Below are positions 1 to 5,144 of a DNA stretch of 5,144 nt, in pieces (within the stretch, counting starts at the first letter, position 1; every line of letters begins with the position of its first letter). Where the stretch lies: NCBI GenBank assembly GCA_937983495.1, contig CALKAA010000276.1:1-5144 (forward strand). Direction: 5' to 3'. The translations under genes were made by a program, and so were the position numbers. Origin of the DNA: an uncultured Gemmobacter sp. Lineage in GTDB: Bacteria > Pseudomonadota > Alphaproteobacteria > Rhodobacterales > Rhodobacteraceae. The notes below the pieces were generated by a model. The model did no database searches and was not told the origin of the DNA. It saw only the letters and a list, made by a program, of their open reading frames with translations.

Positions 1-571
1 GGCCCCCCGTGGGCGTCAGGCAGCGCACCAGCTCCATCGCCGCGCCCTCGCGCAGCTCGCCGGTGGCCAAGCCATCCTCGCCCATCACCACCTCAGACCC
101 CGGCGGCGTCTCGGCCCCGTGCAAGATCCCCGCCAGCCTCAGGGCAGCAGTATTGGCCCAAGCCGCGTGGTAATCCGTCGAGGTGATGAACACCGGGCGA
201 TCCGCCACCGCCGCATCCAGCGCGTGCCGATCGGGCCGAGTGCCCGCGCCCAGCATTTCGTAATTCGCTGCATAACCACAGAGGAAATCCCCCGGCGGCA
301 GGCCAGCCGCAAAGCCTTGCAAAGCCAGCACAAACTCTGCGCGGTTGCTGACCTTCGCCAGATTGAGCTGCCCAAGCGCCGTGCCGCCCAGAAACAGATG
401 CACATGGCTTTCGGTAAAGGCGGGCAGCAACGTGGCCCCTGCCGCGTCGATGATCCGCGCGGGTTTGGGTGCCTCCCCCGGCGCGCCGATCCAGGCAATC
501 AGGCCATCCCGCACCGCCAGTGCAACCGCCTCGCCCGTCAGACCGCGCGCATTTGTGATCAGCAGATCCAT
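1..571 (-). CDS. YtcJ/NfdA-type amidohydrolase (amidohydrolase family 3), N-terminal part, runs off left edge
   Basis: The frame is open from an ATG at 571 to the left edge, giving 190 complete codons and no stop. Visible features are an N-terminal beta-strand region typical of metal-dependent amidohydrolases (residues 1-50), the metal-binding HxH in ESHVHLFLGG (His56, His58), the family signature STDYHAAWAN (131-140) and a GEDGLATGELRE segment (164-175). These fit the YtcJ group, which includes N-substituted formamide deformylase; members are usually about 530-560 residues, so about one third is present. No signal peptide is seen, so it is probably cytoplasmic and hydrolyses an amide-like C-N bond. 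The start is supported by GGGGA at 578-582, 6 nt upstream, and by the lack of another in-frame start before the terminator. An ATG at 576 is in another frame and stops after five codons. It follows the binding-protein gene in the same direction, so its substrate is probably delivered by that transporter. The exact substrate is unknown. Confidence 0.88.
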   Translation of the reverse strand, partial: MDLLITNARGLTGEAVALAVRDGLIAWIGAPGEAPKPARIIDAAGATLLPAFTESHVHLFLGGTALGQLNLAKVSNRAEFVLALQGFAAGLPPGDFLCGYAANYEMLGAGTRPDRHALDAAVADRPVFITSTDYHAAWANTAALRLAGILHGAETPPGSEVVMGEDGLATGELREGAAMELVRCLTPTGG

Positions 572-588
572 CGCATTTCCCCAGCCAT

Positions 589-626
589 AAAAAGCCCCGG
601 CGGCAGGGCACGCAATGCCGCCGGGG
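589..626 (-). terminator. Rho-independent terminator or attenuator between binding-protein and amidohydrolase genes
   Basis: On the minus strand an 11-bp perfect inverted repeat (arms 616-626 and 595-605, sequence CCCCGGCGGCA / TGCCGCCGGGG) encloses a 10-nt loop and is followed by C and then five T's (593-589). This is the form of an intrinsic terminator. The stem begins 7 nt after the binding-protein stop codon (636-634). The run of T's ends only 17 nt before the next start codon, so the element more likely reduces expression of the amidohydrolase, or protects the 3' end of the binding-protein mRNA, than marks a clean end of the operon. Confidence 0.8.
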
Positions 627-633
627 GTACCGC

Positions 634-1650
634 TTATTGCAGCAGTTGGGTCCAGACCTTCGTCACCAGATCCTGCGCGGCAGGCGAGCAACTGCGCGAG
701 AACTCCACCTTCACCGTCGGGAACAGCTCTGGTGCGTTTTCGGCGGTGTATTTGGCGGTGGCGGTATCAATCGCCACCGGTGCCGAATGGCCGTAGAAAT
801 TATACTGCGCCGTCGCGTTTTCGATCCGCGACATGAAGTCGATGAATTTCTTGGCGTTTTCCACATTGGGTGCGCCCTTGGGCACCACCATGCTGTCGAG
901 CCAGCCCACCAGCCCCTCTTTCGGCATCGCATATTCAATGGGGGCATTGTCGTTGAAGCGGATCTTCATCGAATTGCCATCCCACCAGAAATGCGCCGCC
1001 ACCTCGCCGCCTGCGATACGGTTCTCGATATTGTCGCTGGTATAGGCCGCGACAAAGGGCTTTTGCGCCGCCAGCAGGTCATAGACGCGCTTCATCTCGG
1101 CCGGGTCTTCCGAGCAGAAGGGCACGCCCAGATACAGCTGCGCCGCGCCGATGATCTCATCAGGGTAAGACAGCATGGCGATCTTGCCTTGCAGATCGGC
1201 CTCGGGCTCAAACAGCACCTTCCAGCTATCCACCGGGCCTTTGTAGTGGTTGCGGTTCACCGTGAAACCCGCCGTGCCATAGGCCAGCGGGATCGAATAG
1301 TCGTTGGCCTCATCCCACCATTGGCCGCGCCATTTGGGATCGACCTGCTGAAAGGCCGCCAGCGCATGCGCATCAATATCCTCCAGCAGGCCCTGATCCG
1401 CCATGATCTTGAGGAAATGCTGCGAGGGGGTCACGATGTCATAGCCCGAGGCCCCGGCCTGCAATTTGGTCAGCAAGTCCTCATTCGAGTTATAGCCATC
1501 GACATTGACCTTCACCCCCGCCTCGGCCTCGAACTTGGCGATCAGCGCAGGGTCGATACTGTCAGACCAGACATAGAGGTTCAGCTCCCCCTCGGCCGCA
1601 GCGGCCATCGGCAGGGCGCAAAGTGTGGTGGCAAGCAAGGCGCGTTTCAT
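634..1650 (-). CDS. PotD/PotF-type periplasmic substrate-binding protein of an amine ABC importer
   Basis: This 338-residue protein captures the ligand in the periplasm and delivers it to the two permeases encoded just upstream. Residues 1-19 form a signal peptide (Lys2-Arg3, hydrophobic core, AAAA before Glu20). Cys11 is not in a lipobox, so a soluble protein is expected. The mature part matches polyamine-binding proteins throughout: YVWSD (26-30), SNEDLL (55-60), TPSQHFL (74-80), NDYSIPLAYGTAG (116-128), TSDN (204-207), WWDGNS (222-227), and KEGLVGWLDS (244-253). Length is normal for the family. Trp28, Asp30, Ser76, Trp223, Asp224, Trp250 and Asp252 fall where PotD or PotF contact the amine groups. 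The tyrosine after the WSD/WTE motif is Ser31 here. The start is fixed by AAGGAGA (1656-1662), 5 nt upstream, the best ribosome binding site in the window, fitting the need for excess binding protein. The family assignment is firm, but the ligand is not certain. Confidence 0.94.
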   Translation of the reverse strand: MKRALLATTLCALPMAAAAEGELNLYVWSDSIDPALIAKFEAEAGVKVNVDGYNSNEDLLTKLQAGASGYDIVTPSQHFLKIMADQGLLEDIDAHALAAFQQVDPKWRGQWWDEANDYSIPLAYGTAGFTVNRNHYKGPVDSWKVLFEPEADLQGKIAMLSYPDEIIGAAQLYLGVPFCSEDPAEMKRVYDLLAAQKPFVAAYTSDNIENRIAGGEVAAHFWWDGNSMKIRFNDNAPIEYAMPKEGLVGWLDSMVVPKGAPNVENAKKFIDFMSRIENATAQYNFYGHSAPVAIDTATAKYTAENAPELFPTVKVEFSRSCSPAAQDLVTKVWTQLLQ

Positions 1651-1655
1651 GAAAG

Positions 1656-1662
1656 TCTCCTT
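1656..1662 (-). promoter_or_regulatory. Strong ribosome binding site of the binding-protein gene
   Basis: AAGGAGA on the minus strand lies 5 nt before the ATG at 1650, in the 32-nt gap (1651-1682) after the second permease gene. It is close to the full anti-16S consensus, stronger than the sites of the other genes here. It decides the start and suggests higher translation of the binding protein than of the membrane parts. No promoter is evident in the gap. Confidence 0.75.
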
Positions 1663-1682
1663 GTTGATGGGATGGCCGGAGT

Positions 1683-2474
1683 TCAGCCCCGGCTCGGGGT
1701 TCGGAAGGTGAGGATGAGGGCCGTGGTCGCCAAGACCAGCGATCCCAACACGATCAGCGTGGAAATCGCGTTCAGCTCGGGCGTGGTGCCCTGCTTGATC
1801 AGGCCGAAGATATAGACGGGCAAGGTGGTGGAGCCGCCGGAGTTCAGCATGTTCGAGGTGATGAAATCATCCATCGAAATGACAAAGGCCAGCATCGCCC
1901 CGGCAAATACCCCCGGCGCGATCAAGGGCAGCGTCACCCGGCGAAACGCCACCCAAGGCGTTGCGTAAAGGTCTTGCGCGGCTTCCTCGAAATCCGGCTC
2001 CATCCCTTGCAGGCGCGCCCGGATCGGCAGGAAGGCAAAGGGGATGCAGAAGGCGGTATGGGCGATGATCAGCTTGGCCATGCCATTCTGCAAGCCGATC
2101 TGCGAAAACAGGATCAAGACCGCCACCGCCAGCACGATCTCGGGCAGCAGAAGCGGCAGGTTCACCACCGTCTCGCTGACCCGGCGCAGCCGCACATCGC
2201 GCCCCCGCACCAGCACCAGCGCCGCCATCAGCGCCACCGTCGTCGCAATCAGCGTGGCCACGCTCGCCACTGTCAGCGAGATCTTTACCGCATCCAGCAG
2301 CGCCCGGTTTTGCAGTGCGCTTTCATACCAGCGCCAGGAAAACCCGGTCCAGACCGAGGCAAGGCGGTTCTCGTTGAAGCTATAGGCGATCACCACCAGG
2401 ATCGGCGCATAAAGCCAGACGAAGAACAGCGCCGTGAAAACCCGCGCGCCAGGATAGCGTTTCACATCAGCCAT
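1683..2474 (-). CDS. PotC/PotI-type inner-membrane permease of the amine ABC importer
   Basis: This 263-residue protein is the second transmembrane subunit of the importer. About six hydrophobic segments can be seen, near residues 12-33, 64-89, 105-125, 131-150, 185-206 and 236-257, which is the usual count for this subfamily. The EAA loop that docks on the ATPase is present (EAAQDLY from Glu164, through Leu-Pro183 to Pro187-Gly188). The usual glycine of the loop is Tyr170. The motif LPLLLPEIV (106-114) and the segment FVISMDDFITSNML (197-210) are characteristic of PotC-like proteins. The start ATG overlaps the end of the upstream permease gene by 8 nt, and AAGGGGG (2481-2487) lies 6 nt before it. 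It would pair with the other permease to form the heterodimeric channel. I keep to the PotC/PotI family level because paralogues with other amine substrates are common. Confidence 0.93.
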   Translation of the reverse strand: MADVKRYPGARVFTALFFVWLYAPILVVIAYSFNENRLASVWTGFSWRWYESALQNRALLDAVKISLTVASVATLIATTVALMAALVLVRGRDVRLRRVSETVVNLPLLLPEIVLAVAVLILFSQIGLQNGMAKLIIAHTAFCIPFAFLPIRARLQGMEPDFEEAAQDLYATPWVAFRRVTLPLIAPGVFAGAMLAFVISMDDFITSNMLNSGGSTTLPVYIFGLIKQGTTPELNAISTLIVLGSLVLATTALILTFRTPSRG

Positions 2475-3345
2475 GCGCCGCCCCCTTCCGCGCCCGAAGC
2501 GCGTTCAGCATCAGGAAGATCATCACCAGCACCATCAGCGTGACGGCAATCGCCGCGCCAAAGGGCCAGTTCCGCCCGCCGCCGAATTGGGTCTGGATCA
2601 GGTTGCCCATCAGCATGGTCTTGCCGCCGCCCAGCAGGATCGGCTCCAGCACCGCGCCAAGGCAGGGCACAAAGACCAGCACCGCGCCCGCCATCACGCC
2701 CGGCAGGCTCAGCGGCAAGATCACCCGCCGCGCCGTCACCCAGCGGCTGCCATACAGATCATGGCTCGCCTCGATCAGGCTGCCATCGAGCTTTTCGATG
2801 GAGGCGAAAACCGGCAGGATCATCAAGGGGATATAGGAATAGACGAGCCCCACCAGCATGGCCCCATCCGTGAACAGCAGGCTGCCAATATCGGTCACAA
2901 GACCAAGCCCGCGCAGGGTTTTCTCGATCACCCCGTCATTGCCCAGAATGATGATCCAGGCATAGACCCGCACGATCATCGAGACCCAGAACGGCAGCGT
3001 CACCAGATAGATCAGCACCGGCTTCCACCGCCCCGGTGCCTGCGCAATGGTGTAGGCGGCGGGCAAGGCGAGGGCCGCGCAGATCAGCGTCGTAAGCGTG
3101 GCGAGCCACAGCGTGCGCCCGATGATCAGCAGATACTGCGGCGTGAAGGCCAGATTGCCGTCCCAATCCTCCTCGAACAGGATTTTGGCGTAGCTGTCGA
3201 AAGACAGGCCCCAGTCAAACCCGCCATAGGCACCGCGGGTGGCAAGGCTCACCAGCAGCACAATGCCAATGGGCAAGATCAGGGTCAGCGCCATGATCGC
3301 CCAGGCGGGGGCCAGCCCCCAGAGGCGGAAATCGCGCAGCCTCAT
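2467..3345 (-). CDS. PotB/PotH-type inner-membrane permease of the amine ABC importer
   Basis: This 292-residue protein is the first transmembrane subunit of the importer. Hydrophobic segments lie near residues 12-34, 74-98, 108-134, 160-181, 216-238 and 261-283, giving six spans. A periplasmic loop of about 40 residues follows the first span, as in PotB/PotH. The ATPase-docking EAA loop is at 192-216 (EASHDLYG then RRVILPLSLPG); its glycine sits at 199, one place later than the classical motif. TLPFWVSMIVRVYAW (116-130) is a strong PotB/PotH family segment. The ATG overlaps the stop of the ATPase gene in an ATGA arrangement. Only a short GGGG (3348-3351) lies 2 nt before the start, so translation probably depends on ribosomes finishing the ATPase gene. 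Length is normal and I see no damage. Confidence 0.93.
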   Translation of the reverse strand: MRLRDFRLWGLAPAWAIMALTLILPIGIVLLVSLATRGAYGGFDWGLSFDSYAKILFEEDWDGNLAFTPQYLLIIGRTLWLATLTTLICAALALPAAYTIAQAPGRWKPVLIYLVTLPFWVSMIVRVYAWIIILGNDGVIEKTLRGLGLVTDIGSLLFTDGAMLVGLVYSYIPLMILPVFASIEKLDGSLIEASHDLYGSRWVTARRVILPLSLPGVMAGAVLVFVPCLGAVLEPILLGGGKTMLMGNLIQTQFGGGRNWPFGAAIAVTLMVLVMIFLMLNALRARKGAAHG

Positions 3346-4415
3346 TGCCCCAGCACCCGCGCGCTGTCGGGACGGAAGCCCAGCTCCACCGCACGGCCCG
3401 GCTCCAGGCTGGCAGAATGCGACACCGCATTGCGCTTGGAGACACGCAGCTCCACCCCATTCACCGCGATGGTGTAATGGGTATAACCGCCCATATAATT
3501 GCGGCTGCTGACCACACCGCGCAACCGCTCCACGCCCTCCGGCACCTGCTCATCCAGCCCGATCTTTTCGGGCCGCAGCGACAGCGTGGCAGAGGCCCCG
3601 ACCCGCGCGCCCTTCTGATAGGTGTTCACCAGCCCCAGCGGCGTGCGCACCGTGGCGCGGCCATCCTCCACCCCAATCACCTCGGCGGGCAGGAAGTTCG
3701 TTTCTCCAATGAAATCTGCGACAAAGCGGTTCTCCGGGTCTTCATAAACCTCACCCGGCGTGCCGATCTGCTGCACCTCGCCCGCGCCCAACACGCAGAT
3801 GCGATCGGACATATCGAGCGCCTCCTCCTGATCATGGGTCACGAAGATGAAGGTGATGCCGGTGGCGCGCTGCAATTCGCGCAACTCATCACGCATCGCC
3901 TGCCGCAGCTTCAGATCCAAGGCCGACAGCGGCTCGTCCAGCAGCAGAACCTCTGGCTCTGAGGCCAAGGCCCGCGCCAAGGCGATGCGCTGCCGCTGCC
4001 CGCCCGAAAGCTGCGCCGGGCGGCGGTTGGCAAATTGCGACATATGCACCAGCTCCAGCATCTGCGCCACGCGGGCGCGGATGCGGTCGCGCTTCCAGCC
4101 CAGATTTTCCAGTGCGAAGGCGATATTGGCCTCCAGCGTCATATGCGGAAACAGCGCATAGCTTTGGAACACCGTATTCACCCGGCGCTTATGCGGCGGC
4201 TCGGCCCCGATGTCGCGGCCATGCAGACGGATGCTGCCCGATGTCGGGGCCTCAAAGCCCGCGATCATCCGCAAGAGCGTGGTCTTGCCGCAGCCCGACG
4301 GCCCCAGCATGGTAAAAAACTCGTTGTCATAGATGTCGAAGCTGACCCCTTTCAGCGCCTGAAAGCTGCCGAAGGATTTGGCGACATCTCGCACCTCGAT
4401 GGCCTTGTTGCGCAT
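3342..4415 (-). CDS. PotA-type ATP-binding subunit of the amine ABC importer
   Basis: This 357-residue cytoplasmic ATPase powers the importer. All nucleotide-binding motifs are intact: Walker A GPSGCGKT (38-45), Q-loop Gln84 in NTVFQSYALFP, signature LSGGQ (136-140), Walker B VLLLDEP (156-162), D-loop SALD (164-167) and H-loop His194 in FVTHDQEEAL. From about residue 240 there is a TOBE domain containing the RPEKI segment (281-285), common in polyamine, iron and sugar importers. NTVFQSYALFPHMT and FIGETNF are PotA-like. I chose the ATG at 4415 because homology begins there (RNKAIEVRDV) and GGTGGA lies 6 nt upstream. The longer open frame up to 4601 would add 62 residues of non-homologous sequence that overlap the flavoprotein gene. 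The start lies 2 nt after the flavoprotein stop codon, and the end overlaps the first permease by 4 nt, so expression is probably coupled. Confidence 0.95.
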   Translation of the reverse strand: MRNKAIEVRDVAKSFGSFQALKGVSFDIYDNEFFTMLGPSGCGKTTLLRMIAGFEAPTSGSIRLHGRDIGAEPPHKRRVNTVFQSYALFPHMTLEANIAFALENLGWKRDRIRARVAQMLELVHMSQFANRRPAQLSGGQRQRIALARALASEPEVLLLDEPLSALDLKLRQAMRDELRELQRATGITFIFVTHDQEEALDMSDRICVLGAGEVQQIGTPGEVYEDPENRFVADFIGETNFLPAEVIGVEDGRATVRTPLGLVNTYQKGARVGASATLSLRPEKIGLDEQVPEGVERLRGVVSSRNYMGGYTHYTIAVNGVELRVSKRNAVSHSASLEPGRAVELGFRPDSARVLGQ

Positions 4416-4417
4416 AA

Positions 4418-5098
4418 TCAATCCACCGCCAATTCGGTGATCTCGCGGCGGAAGGACAGGGTATCGCCCCAATCCTCGCCCCAGACCCCGGTGTCCAATT
4501 CCCGCGCATAGCGATGGCCCGCATAAGTGGCCCAGGCAATCGGCCCCGGTGCGGCGGCATCGCCGATCAACCGAACCGAGCGGATACCCGCATCGGCCCA
4601 ATCTGAAGATCGCGCCATAAGCCCATGATAAAGCGTATCATTCGACGCGCGCGAGGCCACCAGAACCACCGCGTCGGCCTCAATCACCCGGCGGGCATCG
4701 GTATAGGCGCAATTGGCCTCCACCCCATCCGCCCGCAGCGCGCTGACGCCCGTATTCAGCACAATCTGCACGCCAGCCTCCGCCAGCCGCCGATGAATGG
4801 CACCTTGCTCCAGCGTGTTGCGCGTCCAATCCGAGACGAAAGCCGCAGGCGTCACCAGTGTCACATCGCAGCCTGCCTTGGCGCACATCTCGGCCAGCAC
4901 GCCGCCCATGTAATAATGGTCATCATCATACACCACGACCCGCCCCGAGGGCATCCGCCCCGCCATCAGATCATCGGGGGTGAAACTGGGCAGACGGCCC
5001 AGCCCCGGCATCGCCACCACATGTTGCCGCGCCACACCATCGGCACGCCAGCGGCTGCCGGTTGCCACGCAGATATTCTGGAAGCCGAACTCCAGCAC
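4418..5098 (-). CDS. Trimethylamine-dehydrogenase-like FAD/FMN oxidoreductase, C-terminal part, 5' end missing
   Basis: Only the last 226 residues are present; the family is usually about 650-730 residues, with an N-terminal FMN barrel and an iron-sulfur site that lie off the window. The visible part resembles the C-terminal dinucleotide-binding domains of trimethylamine, dimethylamine and histamine dehydrogenases and of DgcA-type demethylases. Evidence is VATGSRWRADG (near 5038-5070), the YDDDHYYMGG segment (4902-4930) where ordinary flavoproteins have GxGxxG, DVTLVTP (4847-4867), and RLIGDAAAP with GHRYARE (4500-4573). These enzymes oxidatively remove N-methyl or amino groups in the cytoplasm. 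The stop TGA lies 2 nt before the ATPase start, so the gene belongs to the transporter operon. An apparent GTG start at 5113 is translated sequencing adapter, not a real start. Which amine is used cannot be told from this fragment; assignment to the family is firm. Confidence 0.88.
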   Translation of the reverse strand: MLEFGFQNICVATGSRWRADGVARQHVVAMPGLGRLPSFTPDDLMAGRMPSGRVVVYDDDHYYMGGVLAEMCAKAGCDVTLVTPAAFVSDWTRNTLEQGAIHRRLAEAGVQIVLNTGVSALRADGVEANCAYTDARRVIEADAVVLVASRASNDTLYHGLMARSSDWADAGIRSVRLIGDAAAPGPIAWATYAGHRYARELDTGVWGEDWGDTLSFRREITELAVD

Positions 5099-5144
5099 AG
5101 ATCGGAAGAGCACACGTCTGAACTCCAGTCACTGACCAATCTCG
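5099..5144 (+). other. Illumina TruSeq index adapter left on the contig end (non-genomic)
   Basis: Bases 5099-5132 match the 34-nt TruSeq index adapter, starting AGATCGGAAGAGC and ending CCAGTCAC. Bases 5133-5138 are TGACCA, the TruSeq LT index 4, and 5139-5144 (ATCTCG) begin the common tail after the index. Genomic sequence therefore ends at about 5098, with one base of doubt because library fragments carry an added A. Anything called across this boundary is an artefact. Confidence 0.98.

Noticed and set aside
93..611. A 172-codon minus-strand frame overlapping the amidohydrolase
   Set aside because: It is in a different frame from the one holding the HxH and family signatures, is Gly/Arg/Ala-rich without motifs, and would start inside the terminator hairpin.
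1651..1682. A possible separate promoter for the binding-protein gene
   Set aside because: The gap is only 32 nt, contains the ribosome binding site, and shows no convincing -35/-10 pair or hairpin.
637..1815. A 392-codon plus-strand open frame opposite the binding-protein gene
   Set aside because: It runs antisense to a gene with clear homology and a signal peptide, is rich in Arg, His and Gln as GC-rich antisense frames usually are, and shows no family motif or ribosome binding site.
2473..3477. A 334-codon plus-strand open frame opposite the first permease gene
   Set aside because: The translation is a low-complexity mix of His, Gln, Arg and Pro, the mirror of hydrophobic membrane codons; the minus-strand permease explains the region fully.
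4416..4601. A longer N-terminus for the ATPase, starting at 4601
   Set aside because: The extra 62 residues have no ABC homology and overlap the conserved C-terminus of the flavoprotein; the ATG at 4415 has a ribosome binding site and the expected beginning of homology.
5099..5144. A mobile-element end or regulatory repeat at the right edge
   Set aside because: The bases match a known sequencing adapter with a standard index, which explains them completely.

Overview
The window is a GC-rich (roughly 60-65% by eye), tightly packed bacterial fragment. Its codon preference and protein style fit an alphaproteobacterium, most likely of the Rhodobacteraceae type; this is an inference from composition and family resemblance, not a proven assignment. 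All six genes lie on the minus strand, so the region is read from high to low coordinates. It looks like one transcription unit that enters at the right edge and leaves at the left edge.

Layout in reading order: (1) the C-terminal third of a trimethylamine-dehydrogenase-like flavoprotein (5098-4418, 5' part missing); (2) a PotA-type ABC ATPase (4415-3342); (3) a PotB/PotH-type permease (3345-2467); (4) a PotC/PotI-type permease (2474-1683); (5) a PotD/PotF-type periplasmic binding protein with a signal peptide (1650-634); (6) the N-terminal third of a YtcJ/NfdA-type amidohydrolase (571 to the left edge, 3' part missing). Genes 1 to 4 are separated by 2 nt or overlap by 4 and 8 nt. A 31-nt gap with a strong ribosome binding site precedes gene 5. 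A 62-nt gap holding a strong hairpin followed by five T's precedes gene 6.

Together the genes suggest uptake and breakdown of a cationic, amine-containing compound. The binding protein and ABC importer bring it in. A cytoplasmic amidohydrolase could release an amine from an amide-like substrate, and the flavoprotein could oxidatively demethylate or deaminate an amine. The substrate cannot be read from the sequence. The ligand pocket seems to keep the two acidic amine contacts of PotD/PotF but lose others, so it may not be spermidine or putrescine.

The right end is not genomic. Bases 5099-5144 match the Illumina TruSeq index adapter with index TGACCA. The apparent GTG start and first five residues (M/V-L-F-R-S) of the reading frame there are translated adapter, so that gene is truncated by the contig end and does not start there.

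I see no RNA genes, CRISPR arrays, insertion sequences or clear promoters. No stretch longer than 62 bases lacks a gene, apart from the adapter.
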